Positions 15,201 through 21,336 of a stretch of 42,500 nucleotides of DNA are shown here, piece by piece (the first letter of the stretch is position 1; every line of letters starts with the position of its first letter). The notes under the pieces are model-generated. The model was not told the DNA's origin and ran no database searches. It saw only the letters and a list, made by a program, of their open reading frames with translations. The stretch is from Glandiceps talaboti. Taxonomy: Eukaryota > Hemichordata > Enteropneusta > Spengelidae. Where the stretch lies: the NCBI RefSeq assembly GCF_964340395.1, contig NC_135554.1, forward strand, positions 11,342,975 to 11,385,474, in the 5' to 3' direction. The position numbers and the translations under genes were made by a program.

Positions 15201-18200
15201 TGTTTTGAGCATTACTACCACACCACTATAGAGGTCAAATTACTTCTTCTAGGCAGCTATACTTATCAATTAATATCAGTGTGTGTGTTGCAAAGAATAG
15301 CATTCTGCCAAACTTAAAAGTTGCACCTAGCTGACACAGAAGTATCATTTTTTTTAATCAGACAACAATATATTCACTAAAAATACCAATAATTTGACAT
15401 TGTACATGTTAATGAGTGGTCAATTATATCCATAAGTAGTATAGCAACAGATTGAAAGCGAAATTACGTTGGGTCTAGAATTTAGGGTGTGGACCCAAAA
15501 ATCACTTTGATTGGATTTATTGTACTATTATATTAAGTGTACAGCTGCATACATGTAAATACATTTATCCACACTGGCATAGGTGATTCAATATTGTTAA
15601 AGTTATAAATAAGTCAACAAAACAGTTCCAAATTTTTTTTGAAGCTGCAGCTATGGCAGCTTTAGTGAGCACGCATGAATGATTCTTGGACTTTTATTTT
15701 TTAACAAAAGGTGCCGAGCCTTGTCTATTCATTTAAATACATGTAATAAAACACATAATAAAATACTTCTCTTTTCACATTACAATCTCACAAGTGAATT
15801 TTAGAAGACACAAGTCATGCTTCCATAATAATATAATTAAAAAAGGATGAAAATTATACACCCATCATATCAAATAATTCAGACACAATTATTATCAGTA
15901 CAAACTAACTCGAGATTTGCCCACCTTAAGAGCTTTAGGCACCATCTCGCAAATAAAATGCTGGAATCCCATATCTTTGTAGCAATGATTAACCAGGGTT
16001 GACCTTGCAAGAGGAACTCCAGGTTTCTAGAAAAGGTGGAAAAGATAATTAACACATATGGCCTTGTACAAGTCACAGGTGAGTGCACCGATATCATAAT
16101 GAGTACACCACTTCTTTGTCATCACTATTGAAAGTCAGCAATCAAACAATATGTGTAATCAGCTAATTGCAAAGTATCAGTTCAGCCATGGTTTGATACA
16201 TTACTATAAAAGTCCGGAAAGTATAAAAAAATATGCAATTAGGCAAAAGCAATTAATGCTGCAAAGATTCTCAATGCATTTCATCTCATAGAGTGAAATC
16301 TAATCAACATTGGACGGTAACCATTTTCTAATAGTTTGAAAATTGAGGTTATGGCCTGTTTTTTCATTTCATTTCATATATTCAGGCGACTAAAAATACA
16401 AAACACTGTGTACATCTTAAAACTTGTAACTGATAAATCTTTACTGCAACACAGTACAGGTAGCGTTGGAATAGTAGAGAGGTTTAGCTATATGTTAGAA
16501 CGCGTACACATATGGGAGGTTATCGTACAGGCGTCCACGTATTGACGCGTACAAAGTTGTGTTCAGTTACACTTTCAAAACACAAACGTTGATAAAGACA
16601 GTGGAATGTGCACACACATGTTGACATCTGTCCAGAAGGCCACATTCATGACTTTGTTTTCTAAACATGTCAGAATTTTTGACATTTTTCTCACATATAC
16701 CCAAACAAACAAAAACGAACAATTAATTTACAGTTATGCTTCTGAACTGTGATATAAAAAATACGACATTTAATATAACAGAAAAAAATGACAAAAACTT
16801 AACACATACAGTTCCGAGTATACCACAATTTTGACATAGCATAGTCTGATACAGAACGCCTGGGTTGCTTCTAATCATGTGACTTATGACTATGCATATA
16901 GAACAGATGTAAATAAGCGCATCTACACCTTTCTAATAATTAACAATACCTGCTGCTGACTAGTATTATATGATGTCCCTAGACAAAGCTCCAGACTGCC
17001 ACACTGCTACAAATGAAAATTTCTACTCGCGTCAAAACATTTTTTGAAGCAAAACACAAATTTTTTGTTGATGTCTTGTCAGCATCGCCAGGTGTGTACT
17101 ACAAACGTGTTTTGACTGAGAGAAGACATTTTCATCTGTTACATTTTTTCAATCCCAGGTTTTCACATTAGCATTATCAATGGAGTTGTGAAGAATCGTA
17201 TTACTCTTGTTTTGAACACACTCTTTTCTATAAAACACTGCAAGACAACTACATGTGCAAGAAATGTTCTTTACTGCCAAGTGGTTAGCTTTGTGCAGTT
17301 ATTTTTTCTTTCTTTCTTATTGTGTATTATGAATACATCTAATTTTAATGTATTGTATTATATAGTATAACCTTGTACTACATTGCATTGTATTGTATCA
17401 TATAGTATTGGTTGCATAAAGTATTGTATTGGTTGTCACGGGTTGTATCATATTGTATTGCATTGTATAATATTGTATTGCAGTAAATGCATGCTAACTA
17501 AAGTGAATGAATTCATTCCAAGGATGGTGAAGTTAGTAGCAATGTAAAGTAGAATTTAGAGACTGGATCAATGTAAAGTTGAGTGATGGACAAGACAATG
17601 TAATGTAATTACATTTCATTTTGTTGAGAGAGAGAAAAAATATCTAGAGTTACACTTACAGCTAGAATATGAAATGGTTGCCAGAAGTATGTATTGTCAC
17701 ATACATGGATTGTACACATTTGCATTAACTACTAGTCAATCATTTGGCAAATTAATGCTGTTGTTTTGTTTGATAAATAATGACACTTTTAACTACTGAA
17801 CACATCATGATTGCTATTAAGGAGAATCTAAAAAGCTAGTGTCATGTTAACCTTGCTGCTAGATCTTCAGGATTTCTTTCGATATGGCTTTCTTCCGATA
17901 TGATAAGCAACCAAAGGTTGCTTAATTGAGGGTCGAGAAAGTGTCCTCCGCTTGCTTGTCATATCATATCATATCAGAAGAAAGCGCAAAAAGTCTAGCA
18001 GCTAGACTAGATTAATGTAAACAAAACTCTCTACCACTCTCCCTTAATCACAAACTTGTTGAGTTCAGCAGTGACAGTGCTCCTATCTAGCAAGTAAAAC
18101 CGAAACGTATACATTGTTACATACAGTGTTCTGGCAAACACTTCCTGTTTTAGCTGTAGGATATATAAAACTAACAACCAACCTGTAATGGTTCAAGCCA

Positions 18201-20127
18201 GTGCCATTTATTTGTCTGATCACTGAGTTTCAGTAGTTGTACCATTCTAACAAATATATTAGTTTCATGGTATGGCAGGATACACATCATTACATCATCC
18301 ACGTTGTATTGATGGATATAAAACCTATGTATCAACCACTCAATGGCTTTCTGTGCCGGCTTCAGAAGGAAATATGAAGACACTCTCAGTAGAAACTGGG
18401 ATATCTTCTTATTGAGAACTTTATTGATTTCAGACGTCTGTACAGATCTTTCCAGCGATTTGGAGGCTTCATCAAACAGTGTGACTTCAAATTCATGGAA
18501 TGTCGGGTCAATGCCAATCAGTTCTTCAAGGCCATTAACACCTGTTGAAGGAAAATATTTCCTGTTCATTTATATATTATTAAGTTAATTTCACTTAAAA
18601 GGTCGATACATGAAAACTGATAATTTACAAATGTAAACAAATGAAAATAAACTTATAATAATAATAATAATAATGTTGGTTCTTATATAGCACTTTCCCA
18701 CCAAGTCTGGGTGCCCAAAACAGTTATTACCCCTAGCACGGATCTATAGCGGCACAAAGGCCCTTTATACTTCCTCAACTCGCTGGGGAGCATACAATCA
18801 ATTGCAGTATTCATAAGCACATAGAATTAAAGCATTCACATTGCAACCTCTATCCTACCAGGTCCCAAATTATACAGCTAGGTTGACTAAGGCAGAGTCA
18901 TGGTTCAAATCTTGCCCAAGGACTTTAGTCACTCAGAACAAACAGCATGGGTGGGGCTCAAACCTGCAGGGTAGGTCCAACTCAGCCCAGGTGATTGCCA
19001 ACTCGGCCCGCATGATTGCCTACTTGACCCATTCAGTGATACCAACTCAGCCCATTCAGTGATGACAACTCGGCCCACTGTGTCGTACATGAATTTGTCA
19101 TCATAGAAATGATATTCTGAACAAGCAGATATAGAAGACATTATTAGAAAATATGTTTATTACATTTGTAATAGCAAGCTGTGATGGGAATCACAATCAT
19201 ATTGAACTTGAGGCGAGTTGAAACTTGGGCTAGTTCAACTGGCACAATTTGAACTGAGTGGGCCGAGTTGGCAGAGTGTGGGCCGAGTTGGTGGGCCGAG
19301 TTGGCAGAGAGTGGACCGAGTTGGCGATGGGCCAAGTTGGACGCGCACCAAATCTGCAACCTGCAGATTCAACACCGGCCACTCTAACCATTCAAACTTA
19401 TGTACCACTCTTGTTATTACAAGAAGTATAGGCTGTCATACCACATTAATTCTTCCCATTTACTTGGTTAGTATGATTCCAGAACAGATCAGATATATGT
19501 TGTCACTGTCATTACGAACTGAGACCAGTCTCCCCTTATTCATAACCTCCTCCATGGTAGCTGCAATAATTGTAGCGTTTGATGTGATTTTGAGGTTTTT
19601 TTCGTCTGTTTTTTTTGTGTGCCTTTTTTCATTCCGAAGCTTCACCCGAAGCAAACGCTACAATTCCTCTAATGCAAACACAAATAGACGAGACCATGTT
19701 CAAAACGTGAGCGAGGGGTCAGCGTACTGCTCGTTTCAAAATGCTGCAAAATCACATCAAAAGCTACAATCATTGCAGCTACCTCCAAGGTCATACTGAC
19801 CAAAAAATGAATTATAACTAAAAGTGACCTTCACATTTTGATCAAGGTTCCTTGGACTACAATCAGTAATCACATGACAATTGTACATTATAAACATTAC
19901 AGTAGTATACATTTAATTGTATGTACAGCGCTTTTGAATATTAATAAATAGAAAATAAATAACTCAAAACTTTAATATTACATACCAAGTGCATAGAATG
20001 TTTCTCTGTCGAGACTGGCAGCTTCCTTGGGATCAAACAACAACGAGGCTCTGTCCCTGTCTCTGGTCAGACTGGATTGTGTCTGTGGAAGAGCTAATCT
20101 TTTCAGCTGGCTTGCTAGAGATGTCAT
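122..20127 (-). CDS. HEATR1: HEATR1 / UTP10 orthologue, 22 exons, 3' part off the window
   Basis: Large HEAT-repeat protein of the nucleolar small-subunit processome (t-UTP/UTPA group), needed for rRNA transcription and early pre-rRNA processing. The exons join in phase to 1189 residues; human HEATR1 has about 2144, so a little over half is here and the C-terminal BP28CT domain lies beyond the left edge. The N-terminus MTSLASQLKRLALPQT, the stretch FLLKPAQKAIEWLIHRF and PYHETNIFVR match the human protein closely as I remember it. The start at 20127 is the only ATG giving this conserved N-terminus. All introns are GT-AG. No frameshift or stop was found in any exon, so the gene looks functional. 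It is transcribed away from the death-effector-domain gene at 20967. Individual exons are listed separately. Confidence 0.97.
606..632. repeat. (CA)n microsatellite
   Basis: Pure CA dinucleotide run in a HEATR1 intron. Confidence 0.95.
1207..1446 (-). CDS. HEATR1: HEATR1 exon 21
   Basis: Residues 1066-1145, phase 0 at both ends. Begins MMLEKPLPILESLIKKAKDT and contains MILNLILKQYSEKTVDLLEK, matching human MVLHLTLGKYNEFSVSLLN. Donor gtcagt. Confidence 0.93.
1751..1912 (+). repeat. dispersed repeat, copy 1
   Basis: TGTTTATTTTCTAACTGATA, then ATCAACATTTCAACTTGAC, CTTCTACATCCCCA and GAGTGAAACACCAAGCC recur in the same order at 37945-38108. Confidence 0.7.
2146..2334 (-). CDS. HEATR1: HEATR1 exon 20
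   Basis: Residues 1003-1065, phase 0 at both ends. Contains a basic run LTPKKKTKRKDLESCLDWLL, possibly a nuclear or nucleolar localisation patch, and VQQMLLNALSQVNNK. Donor gtaggg. Confidence 0.92.
2645..3569. repeat. 54-bp minisatellite, 17 copies
   Basis: Unit: TGTCTGTCTCTTGTAGAGGG then TGATTTATATACATTGTAAT then ACAATTGTTGCATG. Seventeen head-to-tail copies, most differing at one to three positions. Since 54 is a multiple of 3, long ORFs (up to 342 codons) run through it on the minus strand; these are artefacts of the repeat. In the HEATR1 intron between exons 19 and 20. Confidence 0.97.
3807..3988 (-). CDS. HEATR1: HEATR1 exon 19
   Basis: Residues 942-1002, ending in phase 0. Contains VIPSLLAMLSCPIQPMRETA and CIGTISKLY, matching human VVTSLLINLGSPVKEVRRAA. 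Donor gtaagt. Confidence 0.93.
4498..4678 (-). CDS. HEATR1: HEATR1 exon 18
   Basis: Residues 882-942, ending in phase 1. Contains SLWAFLAAVWTSDGKERPLV and MKIRALHVCNASF, matching human FKFCSVLWTYGSS and LQTQALYVGCAML. Confidence 0.92.
4995..5152 (-). CDS. HEATR1: HEATR1 exon 17
   Basis: Residues 829-881, ending in phase 0. Begins VLKWWTLNSTNETHQKYTSV; the WW followed by N and the LLNLFDLLTSG stretch match human IWWNPEQ and LIGLFEMMLNG. Confidence 0.92.
5396..5603 (+). mobile_element. dispersed GGTTCCGGTTACGCGACC element, copy 1 (partial)
   Basis: Shares GGCAGGTAGGTAGATTTT, GTGTCTAGTTCAGG, TCGGCAGTGAAAAACTGGGT and TTTTGTTTTAGGCCTAA with copy 3 but lacks the left end and part of the middle. 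Confidence 0.6.
5697..5820 (-). repeat. reverse copy of the GATAGATGCAAACTAAAT repeat
   Basis: The complement reads AAGATAGATGCAAACTAAAT then TGTTCTTCAATGTGGTAGAT and ACACAAGTGGGTGATAATGG, near-identical to 26385. It lies in a HEATR1 intron 53 bases downstream of exon 16. Confidence 0.75.
5873..6062 (-). CDS. HEATR1: HEATR1 exon 16
   Basis: Residues 766-829, ending in phase 1. Begins with acidic DGSESDDIKHEIEDLM and contains FSIVTAWILHTLLSNVFHA, corresponding to human VFLVFSLKKFIYALKA. Confidence 0.9.
6085..6660. repeat. degenerate TGTAATTTTATRTGCATGA repeat
   Basis: About 575 bases of imperfect copies of an AT-rich unit of roughly 20-25 bp, next to HEATR1 exon 15. Confidence 0.75.
6677..6862 (-). 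CDS. HEATR1: HEATR1 exon 15
   Basis: Residues 704-765, phase 0 at both ends. Begins LLKGELEKSSFHCRMKYMTM; acceptor agattcag, donor gtaagt. Alignable by order and frame; moderate identity. Confidence 0.9.
7090..7490. repeat. CCTATAG-based minisatellite
   Basis: Copies of GGCCTATAGACATTCATG + CCTATAGAAACCTATAGG + CGGTTT in varying register, unit roughly 45-60 bp. In the HEATR1 intron between exons 14 and 15. Confidence 0.85.
7659..7777 (-). CDS. HEATR1: HEATR1 exon 14
   Basis: Residues 664-703, ending in phase 0. Contains TQTMAAVNDAVIQQITHNIL, matching the human GVANQKMIELLADNI region. Acceptor gttttgcag, donor gtaggt. Confidence 0.9.
7904..7945 (-). CDS. HEATR1: HEATR1 exon 13 (42-nt small exon)
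   Basis: Residues 650-664, phase 1 to phase 1. Encodes VSKDGAVAASGAFTG after a ggaaacag acceptor and before gtaact. Exons 12 and 14 only join through a phase 1-1 segment or directly, so this exon could also be skipped in frame. Confidence 0.72.
8446..8800. repeat. 65-bp tandem repeat, about 5.5 copies
   Basis: GCATTTTAGTCACTACTTAT recurs at 8446, 8510, 8575, 8640, 8705 and 8770 (period 64-65). The third to fifth intervals are nearly identical, suggesting recent expansion. In the HEATR1 intron between exons 12 and 13. Confidence 0.9.
8938..9149 (-). CDS. HEATR1: HEATR1 exon 12
   Basis: Residues 579-650, phase 2 to phase 1. Contains WSVTLAVVDILCSQKMLHDC and CMLAVLPYLYLVNTEQA, aligning with human VLKIAADILIKEEIL and VVCLLPFMVIN. 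Confidence 0.92.
9184..9609 (-). mobile_element. dispersed GGTTCCGGTTACGCGACC element, copy 2 (longest)
   Basis: One end reads GGCCTGCAGAAAATTGTTTG then GTTCCGGTTACGCGACCCCA; the other end reads ATCGGAACCACACTATTATT then GTTAGGC, an inverted match. Related copies are at 5396-5603 and 32365-32746. No coding capacity is seen, so it looks like a non-autonomous inverted-repeat element. Confidence 0.65.
10070..10161 (-). CDS. HEATR1: HEATR1 exon 11
   Basis: Residues 549-579, ending in phase 2. Begins KLLDVIPGDKLFSLLNDQLH. Acceptor is a long T tract plus cag, donor gtaagg. The split TG|G codon gives the Trp that starts exon 12. Confidence 0.9.
10400..10495 (-). CDS. HEATR1: HEATR1 exon 10
   Basis: Residues 517-548, phase 0 at both ends. 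Contains ESLLQRLADDEPLVVKTVL, one HEAT helix pair matching human AVLARLGDDNIDVVLSAI. Confidence 0.92.
10929..11030 (-). CDS. HEATR1: HEATR1 exon 9
   Basis: Residues 483-516, phase 0 at both ends. Contains TSLMLSLNHPSSKVRLLGVK, matching human TSLMLSLNHPLAPVRILAM. Donor gtaagt. Confidence 0.94.
11421..11458. repeat. perfect 15-bp hairpin
   Basis: TGATCATGTCACCTT, an 8-base loop, then AAGGTGACATGATCA. In the HEATR1 intron between exons 8 and 9; could be a MITE footprint. Confidence 0.8.
11661..11778 (-). CDS. HEATR1: HEATR1 exon 8
   Basis: Residues 443-482, ending in phase 0. Contains ILQQFLSLSVSGTKYQ, matching human LFHQFVSLSTSGGKYQ. Acceptor cttggcag, donor gtaatg. Confidence 0.93.
12416..12532 (-). 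CDS. HEATR1: HEATR1 exon 7
   Basis: Residues 404-443, phase 2 to phase 2. Contains LLLEEFMEFSQ and LLETKYSPIMQAIERR, corresponding to human LLFEEYISYS and the LPLIRLLE region. Confidence 0.91.
12827..13084 (-). CDS. HEATR1: HEATR1 exon 6
   Basis: Residues 318-404, phase 2 to phase 2. Contains YNITPFMKSYLPRLVKA (human YDVSPLLHYMLPHLV), then an acidic stretch SSEGEDEVSQGQ. Acceptor gcctcag, donor gtttgt. Confidence 0.92.
14061..14146 (-). CDS. HEATR1: HEATR1 exon 5
   Basis: Residues 290-318, ending in phase 2. Encodes NMKAKLTTEAVTCVTVICQS; acceptor tatgcag, donor gtaagt. Less conserved, but the frame links exon 4 to exon 6 exactly. Confidence 0.9.
14881..15144 (-). CDS. HEATR1: HEATR1 exon 4
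   Basis: Residues 202-289, phase 0 at both ends. Contains LLSFYATTIVGAIELTG and LIPYILKGLKSESVDYKAAS, matching human FYASTIVSAL and LFPYIQKGLKS. Donor gtaggt. Confidence 0.94.
15925..16026 (-). CDS. HEATR1: HEATR1 exon 3
   Basis: Residues 168-201, phase 0 at both ends. Contains KPGVPLARSTLVNHCYKDMG, matching the human GVPLAKGTLITHCYKDLG stretch. Acceptor tttctag, donor gtgggc. Confidence 0.93.
17340..17490. repeat. degenerate (TGTAT)n tract
   Basis: TTGTATTGTATCATATAGTA-like imperfect pentamer repeats in HEATR1 intron 2. Confidence 0.7.
17855..18015. mobile_element. imperfect inverted-repeat element
   Basis: CTTGCTGCTAGATC ... GGCTTTCTTCCGATATGATA at the left pairs with ATATCAGAAGAAAGCGC ... 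TCTAGCAGCTAG at the right. Probably a decayed MITE in HEATR1 intron 2. Confidence 0.5.
18183..18541 (-). CDS. HEATR1: HEATR1 exon 2
   Basis: Residues 48-167. Begins GVNGLEELIGIDPTFHEFE after a ttcaacag acceptor and ends PLQ before gttggt. This is the best conserved exon in the window and fixes the gene identity. Confidence 0.96.
18665..18964 (+). mobile_element. SINE-like dispersed element
   Basis: Starts after an (ATA)n run and contains TTATATAGCACTTTCCCACC, CTACCAGGTCCCAAATTATAC, GGTTCAAATCTTGCCCAAGG and GTGGGGCTCAAACCTGCAGG. These phrases resemble a SINE-type repeat common in marine invertebrate genomes as I remember it; the family name is not certain. Confidence 0.5.
18965..19345. mobile_element. 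foldback-like element with CCAACTCGGCCCA inverted repeats
   Basis: Left arm carries four variants of CCAACTCRGCCCA; right arm carries at least four TGGGCCGAGTTGG variants. The centre (about 19080-19205) is unique. It lies in HEATR1 intron 1 next to a SINE-like element. Same design as 21811-22190 with a different repeat unit. Confidence 0.65.
19545..19797. mobile_element. about 250-bp MITE-like element
   Basis: GGTAGCTGCAATAATTGTAG followed by YTTTGATGTGATTTTG at the left is inverted at the right (CAAAATCACATCAAAAGCTA, CAATCATTGCAGCTACC): about 38 bp with few mismatches. In HEATR1 intron 1. Confidence 0.7.
19986..20127 (-). CDS. HEATR1: HEATR1 exon 1 (start codon)
   Basis: Residues 1-47, ending in phase 1 before a gtatg donor. 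It encodes MTSLASQLKRLALPQT and later LLFDPKEAASLDRETFYAL, which is the HEATR1 N-terminus. No in-frame upstream ATG with conserved sequence is seen, which fixes the start. Confidence 0.95.
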
Positions 20128-20966
20128 GGCTGGTATTGATAGTACACTCTACGATATGCTTTATGATTTCTGAAAAAAAGAGTGATTTATATTATGTTTC
20201 ACATACTTCACATATTCCATAATCAGTATATTATGTGTGTACTATAGTCTTTGGTGTATACTGGTATGAAAAAGATGTACTCGCCCCTGAACTTACAATC
20301 TGTTGCTGTATAGTGAATTTGTAACGTTCATGGATTCACACCGCTTTTCGTTACCGCTAATGAAAATACAATTCACCTAGAAAAGTTGACTTTACCTGCT
20401 TTATGCTCACTTAATTCGATGAACACAAATTCTTGTGTACTCGCAGCTTTATCATGTATCAAACTCCAGAACTGTATATTTTAAAATACAGCATGTGCAT
20501 GTGTGAATCAACAGCCATGTGTTCTGGGGTCATCGTTTGACCTTTACCCACAACGCACTTCTGCGAACATTGGCAGGAAGTTGAGTTGAGTCACAACATA
20601 AAACTTTTTTGAGGCAATTTTGATCTTGCGTGAAACTTTGCAACAAGATTTTTTTCATTAAAAATATTTCTTGTAGTGATTAATGGTAATCAAATCAATC
20701 AAAAATAAAACATTTACTAAATGAATAATTGCAGAACCCCTAAATACAAATGGATTATTCCATCAAGCTCTGTCACCGTGTCAAGCGTCCACTCATAAGT
20801 CATATTATCGGTGTTGCAACAAGTCAACAGTATTTTATGCGTTACCTGAAGTGGTTAGCCGTGATGTAAATACAAGCAGCAAAATAGTTTAGTGATACGA
20901 AGATGTGAACATTCGGACGAGTGAAACGTCAAAATTTAGACAAAATTGTAAACAGACAAAGTAAGT
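20128..20966. promoter_or_regulatory. divergent intergenic region, probable shared promoter
   Basis: The 839 bases between the HEATR1 ATG (20127, minus) and the DED-NTPase ATG (20967, plus) hold no convincing ORF and must contain both 5' ends and promoters. I see no clear TATA box near either start. A CCGGAAGT ETS-type sequence lies at about 20986, just inside the plus-strand coding region. Transcription starts cannot be placed from sequence alone, and either gene could have an untranslated first exon here. Confidence 0.5.
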
Positions 20967-21336
20967 ATGGCAAGTGTCAGTGAAACCCGGAAGTCCGGTG
21001 AAAATTCTGAGGAGTGTGATGATAAAGGTGACGAGCCCGATGGTAGGACTGCAGTATCATTTAGAACGGAGTTACGAAAAATCATTGAAGAACTGAACAG
21101 GGAACCTGACAGTTGTAAGCTCTTGGATGATGTGAAATTTCTGGTCACGGCAAACATTATAGAAGATGGCGTGAAATCACAAATTACGAATTTTTACGAT
21201 TTGTTTACCGAACTGGAACGAAGAGGGGTGATATCAATCGACAATACGGAGTACTTGGTTGATGTTTTGCATGCCATACACAGAGACCCACTTGCCAACA
21301 GACTAGCTAAACGTCCATGGAGGAGATTAAAAAGAG
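20967..21336 (+). CDS. DED-NTPase exon 1: acidic N-terminus and death effector domain
   Basis: Residues 1-123, ending in phase 1. An acidic, Ser-rich N-terminal tail (about 1-28) precedes the DED. The RxDL motif of DED helix 6 reads RDPL, so the Asp that forms the usual charge triad appears shifted or replaced. The exon ends in a strongly basic run (KRPWRRLKR). Without splicing, the frame would read through to a stop at about 21374. Confidence 0.86.

Larger units (their letters stand above)
16027..18182. other. HEATR1 intron 2
   Basis: About 2.2 kb. Apart from the TGTAT tract and the inverted repeat near 17855-18015, I see only AT-rich unique sequence and no conserved ORF. Confidence 0.6.

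Noticed and set aside
18900-18920. tRNA gene from a GGTTCAAATC B-box-like sequence
   Set aside because: No matching A box or cloverleaf; better explained as part of a SINE-like element.
19218-19799. 193-codon plus-strand ORF
   Set aside because: Crosses a foldback element and a MITE; composition follows the repeats and it lies antisense in a HEATR1 intron.
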